A stretch of DNA of 22,336 nucleotides, taken from DAOUMU01 sp034409055. GTDB taxonomy: Bacteria > Chloroflexota > Anaerolineae > 4572-78 > J111. Positions within the stretch are counted from its first letter, which is position 1; every line of letters begins with the position of its first letter. The stretch lies in assembly GCA_034409055.1 (NCBI GenBank), contig DAOUMU010000106.1:1-22336 (forward strand), given 5' to 3'. A program made the translations under genes and the position numbers. The notes beneath the pieces were generated by a model. It searched no databases and was not told the DNA's origin. It saw nothing but the letters and a program-made list of their open reading frames with translations. Shown in pieces: positions 7,566 to 15,557 of this stretch.

Positions 7566-8652
7566 GTTTGTGTGGGCTAACAACCTTTATCTTCTAAAAA
7601 TAGATGGAACAGATCAAAGGTTTTTGGCTGACTCATCATTAGGGTCTGGTAGCGGCTGGTCGCCTGACGGTCAGTATCTCTGGATTGAATACTGTACCCG
7701 CACTGGTAGCTGCACGTTTGATTTAAGGCCGGTCGAAACTGGCGCAGGTGGTGGTTGCAGCGGCTTCTATGCCCCCAAATCGCACAGTTGCATCTCCGAG
7801 TGTTTCTCGCGCGAGATGTCTGACGGTAAATGGTGGTCGTATCATCTATGGTGGTCACCCATGATGGTCGTGAGTAGTAGAGAGCGAACGTGGGCCTTGT
7901 GTCCGGATTTTGATTTGACTTATCTGGCTGGGGCATTTGATCTGACTGGGGCATTGCTGTCTCCCGATGAGGGATGGATCGCTTTCATTGCCTATGACGT
8001 TTCTCGTTCTGAATACGGTCAGTACATTGCCAGATCAGATGGAAACGAGTTACGCCCTCTCTATGCAAGCTTCTACAATGAGGTTTGTATCGGGGAGGCT
8101 GCTTGGTCCCCAGATTCGCAGCATTTTGTCTTTGCCCGCTATCAGGATGGTGAAACAACTCTCTGGCTGGCCCGTCCCAATAGCGACAGCGTAACCCTTT
8201 TTACCCACTTTGAGAGTGAGGCATGTCCGAGGCGTTTGGGGTGGTCTGCGGATGGTCGATATATTGGCATCTCTAACGACATCGTTCCCGGTTACGATCG
8301 TAAGCATCGCTATATCGTAAGCTGGCCGAGTGGTAATCTAACTCGTTTACCGCTGGACGAATTTCCAGATTGTGAGTGGTCGCCGGATGGCAACTGGTTG
8401 GCTTGTGTCAACTCTGACCTTGCAGCAGTCTACAGCATTGCTGACGATGAGCGTATTGATCTTGTCATGGCGCAGGTAAATAAATTGGAATGGTCGCCTG
8501 GTGGCAGGTGGCTTGCGTTCAGTACAGATAAGGAGCCGTTCAATAGGGATGAGGATGAGGGGATCTACATCTTTGATCTCGTTACTGGTGAGAGTATACA
8601 GATTGCCAACGAACGGGCAGAGGCATTAGCCTGGTCACCCGTGTGTGAGTGA
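7513..8652 (+). CDS. WSPDG (PD40/TolB-like) beta-propeller protein, truncated at both ends
   Basis: The frame shows a repeated motif: SGWSPDGQYLW, LLSPDEGWIAFI, AAWSPDSQHFVF, LGWSADGRYIGI, CEWSPDGNWLAC, LEWSPGGRWLAF and a last copy that ends ALAWSPVCE. These are PD40 blades of TolB-like propellers, which are usually exported and bind proteins or cell-wall material. There is no signal peptide. The only ATG (7513) lies inside the kinase gene and has no ribosome site, and propeller-like sequence starts only near residue 18 (REFVWANNLYLLKIDGTDQR). GTG 7570 is another possible start. The final blade is cut after WSP, next to a pseudogene on the other strand. I read it as an internal piece of a larger secreted protein left by rearrangement, probably without function. 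Confidence 0.6.
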   Translation: MPAGSGPSSVRRGGAKREFVWANNLYLLKIDGTDQRFLADSSLGSGSGWSPDGQYLWIEYCTRTGSCTFDLRPVETGAGGGCSGFYAPKSHSCISECFSREMSDGKWWSYHLWWSPMMVVSSRERTWALCPDFDLTYLAGAFDLTGALLSPDEGWIAFIAYDVSRSEYGQYIARSDGNELRPLYASFYNEVCIGEAAWSPDSQHFVFARYQDGETTLWLARPNSDSVTLFTHFESEACPRRLGWSADGRYIGISNDIVPGYDRKHRYIVSWPSGNLTRLPLDEFPDCEWSPDGNWLACVNSDLAAVYSIADDERIDLVMAQVNKLEWSPGGRWLAFSTDKEPFNRDEDEGIYIFDLVTGESIQIANERAEALAWSPVCE

Positions 8653-9376
8653 TATGCAAGATGCTGTTCTGAAGCAGCAGGTAACTCATCCGGCTCTGGA
8701 GTAGGCTGGTTGGCGGTACCGTTGGGACCGGCGGCGAAGTTCTGGCTGACCTCGGCCTGGCTGAGAGCGCGATTGTAGATGGCCACCAGGTGGAACTCGC
8801 CCAGCCAGGGCCGGTCTTGGCTACAGTCAGCATTTGTACGCCCTTATTGGCAACGTGCCACGAGAGGGCAACCTCAAGATTACCAGCCTCCTGAAATTGC
8901 GCGGCGGCCACGCCCTGCAAAAAATCACCGTCGCCATTTGGGATATTGTTGAGGATGGTGAATGCCCCACGCCATCACCGATTACAAAGACCAGTTCGGG
9001 CCGGTCGCCTCCTTTCAATTGGCCCACAGCTACTCGTGTGAACCGCTGGCTGTCGTCGATAACATTAGCCGTATAGCTTGTACCACCGTTATGCTTAAAC
9101 CAGCGACCACCACCGACAATATCAACCTGCCCGTCTCCGTCAATGTCGGCTTTGGCCAGTCCTTCGTGCTCGTCGCCGGTACTCCACGAGTAGATTTCTG
9201 TGTAGGACCAGGGCTGGGTGTTCCTCGGATCAGCAGGTATCTCGGCAATGAATAACTTTTGGGCTATTTGGTTCCAAAAAACCAGCTCCGCCTGTCCAGA
9301 CCATTGAGGGCCCCGGCGTCCTTCGAATGCCGATAACGAAATTATTGACCCCGTCCTGATTTACGTCTAAGTATGG
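8650..9376 (-). pseudogene. Degraded VCBS/FG-GAP repeat protein with C-terminal LamG domain
   Basis: Read on the minus strand, one protein can be followed through four frame segments. First, YLDVNQDGVNNFVIGIRR (from 9376). Second, ELVFWNQIAQKLFIAEIP followed by ADIDGDGQVDIVGGGRWF and GGDRPELVFVIGDGVG (ending near 8960). Third, NGDGDFLQGVAAAQF and WHVANKGVQMLTV (near 8930-8820). Fourth, RPWLGEFHLVAIYNRALSQ followed by AEVSQNFAAGPNG and a PTPEPDE linker (to about 8650). The D-x-N/D-x-D-G calcium loops are FG-GAP/VCBS blades, and 'AIYNRALS.AEV..NFAAGP' is the end of a LamG concanavalin-like domain. The family is exported and adhesive or sugar-binding. Frame breaks, a likely deletion near 8955 and absence of start and stop show that it is dead. 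Its 3' end abuts the truncated propeller gene. Confidence 0.75.
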
Positions 9377-9452
9377 AAATAATTAGAAAATAGTTATAGA
9401 ATGGGCTGATTAACAAACTGGTGTAAAATATTGTAACCTTGGGAGGCAAACA

Positions 9453-9548
9453 ACCTTCCCGGAAGCTATAAAGTGGCTTTAATTGGACCAAAATTTGTAA
9501 TGGTAGCCATATTTTGTCCAGTAAGGCCCACTGTAGCTCCGGGAAGGT
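9453..9548. repeat. ~96-bp imperfect hairpin element (MITE-like)
   Basis: The left arm begins ACCTTCCCGGAAGCT at 9453 and runs to about 9494. The right arm, read as its reverse complement from 9548, begins ACCTTCCCGGAGCT and runs to about 9509. GTGG, then TGGAC(C)AAAAT, are also matched in order, with small gaps. The whole folds into one long stem with a ~15-nt loop. It sits between the VCBS pseudogene and the methyltransferase, 36 nt upstream of that gene's ribosome site. No protein is encoded. A dispersed non-autonomous element or a structured RNA leader are both possible. Confidence 0.6.
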
Positions 9549-9593
9549 GAACTAATTGCACAGGTCGAAATATTGTTGACGATAGGAGTAAAC

Positions 9594-10469
9594 ATGATAG
9601 ACAACATCAATCATTCATTAGCCAAAGCCCTGTGGAAAGTACATCACCGCTCCAGCCAGCCCGTACCCTGGACTCAAGGGGGCAACTTGCCCTGGAATGA
9701 GCCGGTCTTTTCTGAGCGCATGCTGCGTGAGCATCTGGATGAGTCCCACGGAGCAGCTTCCCGGGTAGAGGCAGAACGGGCTATGCAGATTGAGTGGCTA
9801 TGGCAAAAGCTGAGACTGCAAGCCGGGGCCCAGCTATTTGACGTCACCTGTGGGCCGGGTCTCTATGCGGTTGAGTTTGCCCGCCAGGGCTGCACCGTCA
9901 CGGGAATGGACTTCAGTCCGGCTTCGATTGCCTATGCCAGAGACCTGGCCCTGAGCGAGGGGGTGGCCACTCAATGTGTTTTTGTGGAGCAGGATGTCAG
10001 GCAAATGGATTACAGCGAGGCCAATTTTGACGCGGCTATCTTACTCTATGGGCAACTGGCCGTTTTTACCCGGTCGGAGGCCCAGGTGCTGTTAGCCAAC
10101 GTTGCCCAATCACTCAAAGCGGGGGGCAAATTATGTATCGAGTTACTCGACCAGAATAAGGTTGACAAAACCGACAACACCTGGTGGTTTACCGATGATA
10201 CCGGTTTATGGGGCGACAAGCCATTTTTGCATTTAGGCGAACGGTTCTGGGATGAGGCTGAAGAGACGTCAATCGAGCGATATTACATCATCTATCTGGA
10301 AACAGGGGAATTGACCGAAATTTCGCTTTGTGATCAAACGTATGCACCAGAGACGATGATCCAGATGCTAAAACAAGCCGGCTTCCAGTCGGTCGACGTC
10401 TATCCAGTCTGGGATGGCTTGCCGCTGTACGATGCCGAGGAATGGACGGTGTATGTGGCCCAAAAGTAG
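9594..10469 (+). CDS. Class I SAM-dependent methyltransferase
   Basis: A 291-residue cytoplasmic protein with a Rossmann-fold methyltransferase core at about residues 60-190. Motif I is LFDVTCGPG (81-89), motif II ends in Asp106 (TVTGMD), motif III covers VEQDVRQMDY, and FDAAILLYGQLAVF with KLCIELLDQ covers motifs IV to VI. Residues 20-60 (PVPWTQGGNLPWNEPVFSERM) and the C-terminal half, with a TGELTEISLCDQTYAPETM lid and the AGFQSVDVYPVW end, fit the Methyltransf_25/UbiE-like families. The substrate is unknown. ATG 9594 is preferred to TTG 9573 because AGGAG (9584-9588) lies 5 nt before it. It stands alone, with repeat elements on both sides. Confidence 0.85.
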   Translation: MIDNINHSLAKALWKVHHRSSQPVPWTQGGNLPWNEPVFSERMLREHLDESHGAASRVEAERAMQIEWLWQKLRLQAGAQLFDVTCGPGLYAVEFARQGCTVTGMDFSPASIAYARDLALSEGVATQCVFVEQDVRQMDYSEANFDAAILLYGQLAVFTRSEAQVLLANVAQSLKAGGKLCIELLDQNKVDKTDNTWWFTDDTGLWGDKPFLHLGERFWDEAEETSIERYYIIYLETGELTEISLCDQTYAPETMIQMLKQAGFQSVDVYPVWDGLPLYDAEEWTVYVAQK

Positions 10470-10555
10470 CCAGATGACACGTCGCCAGCTATGTTAAGCT
10501 CATCTTAATCTCGATGTGGCACACTGTTCCCGAAAAAATGGTATCTTCTCAAAAA

Positions 10556-10626
10556 GTAGGGGCGCGGCAACTCGGATTGAGAGTCTCGAAGCAAACAACC
10601 TGTTCTCCGAGTTGCCTCGCCCCTAC
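10556..10626. repeat. 71-bp palindromic element, 21-bp arms
   Basis: The arms 10556-10576 and 10606-10626 match as reverse complements at 20 of 21 positions (GTAGGGGCG at the outer end, CAACTCGGA at the inner end). The loop is 29 nt. The sequence CTCGGATT plus (ATT)GAGA occurs at 10571 and again at 10632, so part of the unit is also directly repeated. It lies 57 nt upstream of the lipoprotein gene. It could act as a terminator for the methyltransferase or be a dispersed mobile palindrome. Confidence 0.65.
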
Positions 10627-10682
10627 CCCACCTCGGATTATTGAGATGATACAAAAAATGCGCGAAATTTGGGAAACGAACA

Positions 10683-12923
10683 ATGGATAAACTTGATTTC
10701 ATCTCGCCGGGTTGGTGGCGTCGATGCAGCCTGTTGGTCATAGTCCTGTTTCTGGCCGGATGCAATGGTCAGGCCCGGTTGGCTGTATCGCCCACGGATA
10801 CCCTGCCCATAGCCACAGCTCAGCCGGCCACCGGGCAGCCGTCTGCCCAAGCCGTGACGACCCCTTCCCCCTCACCGGCTTCACCCACCCCCACGCCCCT
10901 GGCTTCGCCAACCCCGTCGCCGCAGCCAGCCTCGCCCACGCCTGTTTTGCCTACCGTGTCCTCACAGACGGCTACCGTGGAACTGACTGAGACCCCGACG
11001 ACACCTCCTGCTACCACCGCCTCGTGTGAATCCACTCGACCGGATGCCCTGGGGCCATTCTACGTGTCCGATGCGCCCCAGCGTGCGCAGGTTGGCCAGG
11101 GACACGTCTTAAGCGGTGTCGTTCGATCCAGCGCAGACTGTACGGCTATCGCCGGGGCGCAGCTCGAATTCTGGTTGGCCGGACCGAACGGCCAATATGA
11201 CGACGAGCATCGGGCCACCCTGTTTGCTGATGACTCCGGTTCGTATCAGTTTGAGAGCAACTTCCCGCCACCCTATAGCGGGCGACCGCCCCATCTTCAC
11301 CTGCGCGTCACCGCCGGCGGTTATCAACCGTTGGTCACGCAGTACTACCCGGTCGAGGGGCAGACCGAGGGCATTTTCGACCTGGTCCTGATGCCCGACC
11401 CGGAAGCCCAAAACCCACTAACGGTCACTTCCTCTGCTCCCGAAACCGACTCGGAACAGCCGGAAGCGTTGACCCTGTCTGGAGCCCGCTTGCCTGCGCC
11501 CACTCTTTTCGACGTTACCTGGGTAGACCGCTCAGCCTTTCGCCCTGGCTTGATCGAGACCGAGCAGGCCGTGCTGGCGCAGTTACCTGGGGCGAGTGTC
11601 TACCACCTTGATCTCGAAATTAGCGATGAGTTGGTGCATTTACAGGGGCGTGAGGAGGTGTTCTACACCAACCGGGAAGATGAATCGTTGTCCGAGCTCT
11701 ATTTCCGGTTGTTTCCAAACCTGACCGGTGGTTCTACCACGATACAGACGGTGACAGTGAATGACCGGGTCGTCGAGCCAATTTACGAGCTACAAGATAG
11801 TGCTATGCGTCTGCCGTTATCGCCGGTCTTACCTCCGGGCGAAGCAGTCGTCGTCCAGATGGAATTCAGCGTGGTGGTCCCTGAGGCGGAAGGGGGAAAC
11901 TACGGCACCTTTGCTTTTGCCGGTGACGTGTTGGCCCTGGCCCATTTCTATCCAATGCTGGCCGTGTACGACGACGAAGGCTGGAATGTAGAAATTGCCC
12001 CGCAGATTGGAGATGTGGTTTATGCCGACGCCAGTTTTTACCGGGTCCGCGTCACCGCGCCCGTGACGCCAACCCTGGTGGCCTCCGGGATCGAGTTCAG
12101 CCGGGAGTATAAGGACAATCAGCAAGTGGTGACCTATGTGGCCGGTCCTGGGCGCGATTTCTACCTGGCCGCCAGCGATCGTTACACCGTGACCAGTCGC
12201 ACCCTGGGCCAGACGACGATTAACAGCTATGTCCCGGCCGAGTTGGCCGACGGCGCTGAACTGGCCCTGGATCAGACGGAGAAGGCCCTGCAAAGTTTCA
12301 ACGAGCGCTTTGGTCCCTATCCCTATACCGAATTCGACCTGGTCAGTACGACCACCTTTGCCCTGGGGGTCGAATATCCCGGCCTTGTGGCTATCCTGGT
12401 TGACCTCTATGATCAAACCAAGACAGTTAGAAGTACCTCGGCCAGTGTCCTCTTGGAAGGGGTGGTTGCTCACGAGGTGGCCCATCAATGGTTTTACAAT
12501 GTGGTCGGCAATGACCAGGTGGATGAGCCCTGGCTGGACGAAGCCCTGGCCCAATATGCCACCCTGCTCTATTATGCCGACGTTTACGGTTCGCCGGGGG
12601 TAGCCGGTTTTCGTCGTTCAGTAGAAGGACGTTGGGACCGTGTTGATCGGGCCGATATTCCCATCGGCATGCCGGTCCGGGCCTATACGCCTGAAGAATA
12701 TAGCGCCATTGTCTACGGACGTGGGCCCCTTTTTGTCGAAACGCTGGCCGAAACGATGGGCCAGGATGTGTTTGAGGCATTTTTGCGTGACTACTACCAA
12801 ACTTACCAATGGGATATCGCTACCGGCGACGAATTTGAGGCTCTGGCCGAGGAACATTGTGACTGCGACTTGACGCCCCTGTTTGAAGAATGGGTGTATG
12901 AGCAGGCGACCGCCGACCCGTGA
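10683..12923 (+). CDS. Lipoprotein with intradiol-dioxygenase-like domain fused to M1 metallopeptidase
   Basis: A 746-residue surface lipoprotein. The signal LLVIVLFLAGC carries a lipobox (Cys at about 27). A Thr/Pro/Ser linker follows to about residue 115. Residues of about 118-240 form an intradiol ring-cleavage dioxygenase-like beta-sandwich (DALGPFYVSDAPQR, GRPPHLHLRV). All four iron ligands of the family appear present: Tyr172, Tyr198, His204 and His206. From about 275 to the end is an M1 (aminopeptidase N/LTA4 hydrolase clan) peptidase, with GVEYPGLVAI in place of GAMEN and the zinc site HEVAHQW (His597, His601) with Glu620 in WLDEALAQY. Glu598 is the general base, and a Tyr in IVYGRGP is the likely transition-state Tyr. 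Each domain is common alone, but the pairing is unusual. The iron domain may bind or oxidise an aromatic group, or only bind carbohydrate or protein; that is inference. The frame is intact. Confidence 0.85.
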   Translation: MDKLDFISPGWWRRCSLLVIVLFLAGCNGQARLAVSPTDTLPIATAQPATGQPSAQAVTTPSPSPASPTPTPLASPTPSPQPASPTPVLPTVSSQTATVELTETPTTPPATTASCESTRPDALGPFYVSDAPQRAQVGQGHVLSGVVRSSADCTAIAGAQLEFWLAGPNGQYDDEHRATLFADDSGSYQFESNFPPPYSGRPPHLHLRVTAGGYQPLVTQYYPVEGQTEGIFDLVLMPDPEAQNPLTVTSSAPETDSEQPEALTLSGARLPAPTLFDVTWVDRSAFRPGLIETEQAVLAQLPGASVYHLDLEISDELVHLQGREEVFYTNREDESLSELYFRLFPNLTGGSTTIQTVTVNDRVVEPIYELQDSAMRLPLSPVLPPGEAVVVQMEFSVVVPEAEGGNYGTFAFAGDVLALAHFYPMLAVYDDEGWNVEIAPQIGDVVYADASFYRVRVTAPVTPTLVASGIEFSREYKDNQQVVTYVAGPGRDFYLAASDRYTVTSRTLGQTTINSYVPAELADGAELALDQTEKALQSFNERFGPYPYTEFDLVSTTTFALGVEYPGLVAILVDLYDQTKTVRSTSASVLLEGVVAHEVAHQWFYNVVGNDQVDEPWLDEALAQYATLLYYADVYGSPGVAGFRRSVEGRWDRVDRADIPIGMPVRAYTPEEYSAIVYGRGPLFVETLAETMGQDVFEAFLRDYYQTYQWDIATGDEFEALAEEHCDCDLTPLFEEWVYEQATADP

Positions 12924-12980
12924 CGAAATGCTTCCTGTTTGGCGGTAAATGGGGGGTGAGGAATCTGTTGATTATATGCC

Positions 12981-13002
12981 ATTTCGAGCGAATGCGAGAA
13001 AT
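12981..13002. repeat. Short REP-like inverted repeat
   Basis: ATTTC (12981-12985) and GAAAT (12998-13002) flank a GCGAATGC core. The overall string resembles the CATTTCGAGCGAAGCGAGAAATC repeats seen between genes in many bacteria. Low information, reported because it lies in an otherwise empty 177-bp gap. Confidence 0.35.
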
Positions 13003-13012
13003 CCCTGAAGCT

Positions 13013-13047
13013 TGACCTTAACCCAGATTTTGGCTGGAAAAAGGTCA
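13013..13047. terminator. Compound hairpin between the M1 lipoprotein and the hydrolase
   Basis: TGACCTT (13013-13019) pairs with AAGGTCA (13041-13047). Inside it CCAG (13023-13026) pairs with CTGG (13034-13037) across a 3x3 internal loop. No T-run follows. It could separate the two transcription units or lie in the leader of the hydrolase. Confidence 0.35.
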
Positions 13048-13100
13048 GGTGTGGTCGGTAGAAAATAAGAATTGCTGGTGGTTGAACATTTACTGCGATA

Positions 13101-14078
13101 ATGAAGCAAATAGTTGTTATGATTATTTCAGGATTATTGCTCTTTGCCTGTACTCCCTTGGGCAAGGCGACCCCGGAACCAACTCATACCCCCTTACCTC
13201 CGGCTCAGGAGACGACTATGCATGTCGAAGAAGGTTTCCAACAAGTAAACGGCGTCGAACTCTACTACAAGAGCGTTGGTGTAGGAGAACCGATAGTTAT
13301 CCTCCATGGGGGGCCGGGCTTGGACCACACCTATTTGCTGCCCCAGATGGCCCAATTGGCCGCAGATTACCAATTGATTTTCTACGACCAGCGGGCCAGT
13401 GGCCGCTCCTCAGGCCGGGCTGATGCGACCTCGATCACAATCGATAATTTTGTCGAAGATTTAGAGGGTCTCCGGCAAGCCTTGCAGTTGGAGCAGATAA
13501 ACCTGATGGGCCACTCCTGGGGTGGTCTGTTGGCTATGTTCTACGCCATTCGATATCCCCAGCACCTGAATGCTCTGATTTTGGTCGGTTCAGCCGGGGC
13601 CAGTTGGGAGTTTCGTCCGGCGTTCAGCGCAAGTCTGCAAGGCCGGATGACCGAGGATGACCGGTTGGCCTTGAACCGGTTGCAGGCATCCGAGGGGTTT
13701 AGAAAAAGCAGGCCCGAAGCAATGAATGCCTTTTTCAGAGCGCTCTTCCGGCCTTACTTCTACGATCGATCTCTGAGCGATCAACTGACCCTCCAACTGA
13801 ACGAACAGACGGCCATGAACAATCTGGCCGTTAATTCCCTGATGTGGAGTTATTTGGGCAATTACGACCTCCACGCCGAACTCTCTGTCATCGACAGGCC
13901 AACCCTGATCGTCCACGGTGCTGATGACCCCATCCCGGCAGAGTTTGCCCGGAAGATTCACCGGCATATTCCGAACTCTGAATTTGTTCTATTGGAAAAT
14001 TGTGGTCATTTCCCCTACATAGAAACGCCGGAGGTGTTTTTTGGCCGCGTGAAGGGATTTTTGACGCAGCTTCCCTAA
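13101..14078 (+). CDS. Alpha/beta-hydrolase lipoprotein, proline iminopeptidase-like (S33)
   Basis: A 325-residue exported hydrolase. The N-terminus MKQIVVMIISGLLLFAC has a lipobox with Cys17, then a short PEPTHTPLPP linker. The fold shows the oxyanion HGGPG (69-73), YDQRASGRSS, the nucleophile elbow GHSWGG (Ser139), an acid in VHGADDP (Asp276) and His303 in NCGHFPYIETP. HGGPG and DQRGxGxS patterns are typical of the S33 group (proline iminopeptidase, tricorn-interacting factor F1) and related epoxide or ester hydrolases; residue 95 onward reads Ala-Ser where many have Gly. If a peptidase, it would release N-terminal residues outside the membrane, which fits the neighbouring M1 lipoprotein. 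ATG 13101 is the start with the lipobox at the right distance; no good ribosome site is visible. Confidence 0.87.
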   Translation: MKQIVVMIISGLLLFACTPLGKATPEPTHTPLPPAQETTMHVEEGFQQVNGVELYYKSVGVGEPIVILHGGPGLDHTYLLPQMAQLAADYQLIFYDQRASGRSSGRADATSITIDNFVEDLEGLRQALQLEQINLMGHSWGGLLAMFYAIRYPQHLNALILVGSAGASWEFRPAFSASLQGRMTEDDRLALNRLQASEGFRKSRPEAMNAFFRALFRPYFYDRSLSDQLTLQLNEQTAMNNLAVNSLMWSYLGNYDLHAELSVIDRPTLIVHGADDPIPAEFARKIHRHIPNSEFVLLENCGHFPYIETPEVFFGRVKGFLTQLP

Positions 14079-14102
14079 TAACTGGCCATACCCCACAACC
14101 AT

Positions 14103-14942
14103 TCAACAACACATCGCCAGGAGTTGCTCGTCAAGATCTTTGATATAGTCGGAACCAAAAGCACCGTTCTCCAAGCCCTGATATAACTGCTCCGGCAAAT
14201 CTTGCTTAATTTCTTCAGAGCAGGCACCCGTAGCCAGGGCAATGGCGGCGACGGTATCTACATCTCCACTGAATGAAACAGATTGTTTGAGCAAAGTACT
14301 CATCGAACGACATTCGGTAATCGCCGTGATTGCCGCCTGGACACACATCCAGCCTTTAGAACCAACTTTTCCTGACCATGGTTTCGACCAGGGGCCGGGA
14401 ACATTCGCCTCAAGAAAGTGTCCCAAACGAGCCTTAGGGCCGAGTCGGTAGAGAAAATAATGGGCGGATAAAGCAGTGGCTACCGCAGCGTTCATACCGT
14501 CTGGCGTGTTGTGGGTAAGCCTCGCCTGGATCTGGCATTTCTCAATAACTTCATCAATCGTGTTGAATACCCCAATCGGTGCCGCCCGCATCGCCGCGCC
14601 GTTTTTGTCACTGTTTGGTCGAATACGAGCCAGAAAGTCTTGCCCGTCACGAACGCTCAGAAGAAACTGATAGAATCCACCCGCGTAGCCTTCTCTGGGG
14701 TCGCGTTGAAAGGCATCCACAAAACGACCAGCCAACAATTCGGGTGTCCAGGAGTCGCCTGACACAATTGCTTCGGCAATGGCCAGACTCATCTGGGTGT
14801 CATCGGTATAAGCGCCTGGGTGAATGTTATGTCGTGGATGTTGGTAATATCCCGAAAGATTATTGTATTTTTCAACGATGTCGGCAGAGGCGTATTCAAA
14901 ACCGGCCCCGTATGCATCACCAATGGCCAATTCAATTAACAT
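14103..14942 (-). CDS. ADP-ribosylglycohydrolase (DraG/ARH-like)
   Basis: A 279-residue all-helical dimetal hydrolase that removes ADP-ribose from proteins or small molecules. The metal ligands are visible: AIGDAYGAGFE at the start, YTDDTQMS (Thr46, Asp47, Asp48), and near the C-terminus FSGDVDTVAAIALATGA, the GD.DT..A..G motif. ATG 14942 places the AIGDAYG strand at the N-terminus as in the family; a TTG at 14972 inside the toxin gene would add ten residues. The ATG lies 10 nt after the toxin stop, so the gene is probably the third member of the toxin-antitoxin operon. The ribosome site is poor, so translation may be coupled to the toxin. Its 3' end converges with the hydrolase gene 24 nt away. 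The target (Arg-linked, DNA-linked or O-acetyl-ADP-ribose) is unknown. Confidence 0.85.
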   Translation of the reverse strand: MLIELAIGDAYGAGFEYASADIVEKYNNLSGYYQHPRHNIHPGAYTDDTQMSLAIAEAIVSGDSWTPELLAGRFVDAFQRDPREGYAGGFYQFLLSVRDGQDFLARIRPNSDKNGAAMRAAPIGVFNTIDEVIEKCQIQARLTHNTPDGMNAAVATALSAHYFLYRLGPKARLGHFLEANVPGPWSKPWSGKVGSKGWMCVQAAITAITECRSMSTLLKQSVSFSGDVDTVAAIALATGACSEEIKQDLPEQLYQGLENGAFGSDYIKDLDEQLLAMCC

Positions 14943-14952
14943 GGAAATTTTT

Positions 14953-15258
14953 TTATTCCAGGATGTCGGCAAACAATTCAGTTAAATCCGCGTAGTCATA
15001 GGGGGGACGTTTTCGTACAGCGACGACAGCAACCAAATTTACATCTGTTTCAATGATGGCGTAAATGATACGCCATCGCTCAAGGCGTAAGCGTCGAGGC
15101 TCGGCAAAAGCCAGAGGGAAATCTAATTCCTTGCTACGGGGCGGTCTGGGGTCTTGAGCCAGGTTTTTAATCGTCCGGCGAATTCTTTGGCGGACGTTTC
15201 CTGGAAGACGCCGGATCGTTTTTTGGACTGTGGGGGATACATCAATCTGGTAACTCAC
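14953..15258 (-). CDS. RelE/ParE-superfamily toxin of a type II toxin-antitoxin pair
   Basis: A 101-residue basic protein with the small RelE fold. It starts with SYQIDVSPTVQKTIRRLP, followed by a helical pair (NVRQRIRRTIKNLAQDPRP), then the core strands RRLRLERWRIIYAII and VNLVAVVAVRKRPPYDY. RelE members cut mRNA in the ribosome, while ParE members block gyrase. The Arg-rich strand and the C-terminal R-x-PP-x-DY segment suit a RelE-type RNase, but the catalytic set cannot be assigned with certainty. Its start overlaps the end of the antitoxin gene by 17 nt, the usual arrangement for coupled translation. Confidence 0.82.
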   Translation of the reverse strand: MSYQIDVSPTVQKTIRRLPGNVRQRIRRTIKNLAQDPRPPRSKELDFPLAFAEPRRLRLERWRIIYAIIETDVNLVAVVAVRKRPPYDYADLTELFADILE

Positions 15259-15511
15259 CAGCTTGTTCCAAGGCGTCTAACTCTGCTTCGAATGCTTCCC
15301 AGGTTTGCCAGCCGGAAGGACGGTTGCCCTTGGCCAATTCTTCCAAGTCGTCAATGGCTTGACGCAGAATTTGGTTATCGACAACATCCTCCAGGTACTC
15401 TAAGATCATTTTCCAGGTTGGAATATCAATCAGAACAGCCTCGGGCTCCCCATCTGCGTTCATTACATAACTTGGCTGCCGATAAAGAGTCGATTTGGTT
15501 TTAAAACTCAT
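15242..15511 (-). CDS. Antitoxin, Phd/YefM-like
   Basis: An 89-residue acidic protein. The first half (MSFKTKSTLYRQPSYVMNAD, then GEPEAVLIDIPTWKMILEYLED) has the Phd/YefM-type pattern of a short strand, 'Y(V/I)...G...AV(L/I)', and a helix with W/Y-x-x-(L/I)-x-x-L, which forms the DNA-binding dimer. The second half (DLEELAKGN, TWEAFEAELDALEQ) is the acidic tail that would wrap the toxin. ATG 15511 is chosen because GGAGG lies 8 nt before it; the longer frame from 15586 would run through the promoter. It is expected to neutralise the following toxin and to repress the shared promoter. Confidence 0.8.
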   Translation of the reverse strand: MSFKTKSTLYRQPSYVMNADGEPEAVLIDIPTWKMILEYLEDVVDNQILRQAIDDLEELAKGNRPSGWQTWEAFEAELDALEQAGELPD

Positions 15512-15557
15512 ATCCTGTGCCTCCAAAACCTTTGCTTGGAGATGGTTGTTTAGAGAG

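Noticed and set aside
8834..9255. Plus-strand frames (80 and 97 aa) between the propeller gene and the methyltransferase
   Set aside because: The minus strand of the same DNA reads as VCBS/LamG protein, which explains the open frames.
11829..12554. Minus-strand frame of 241 aa inside the M1 lipoprotein
   Set aside because: Opposite the zinc-site region of the M1 domain; no family motifs and skewed composition, so a shadow frame.
14103..15258. A DarTG-type ADP-ribosylation toxin system
   Set aside because: The small toxin has the RelE/ParE layout and no ADP-ribosyltransferase motifs, and the hydrolase is an ARH type, not a macrodomain.
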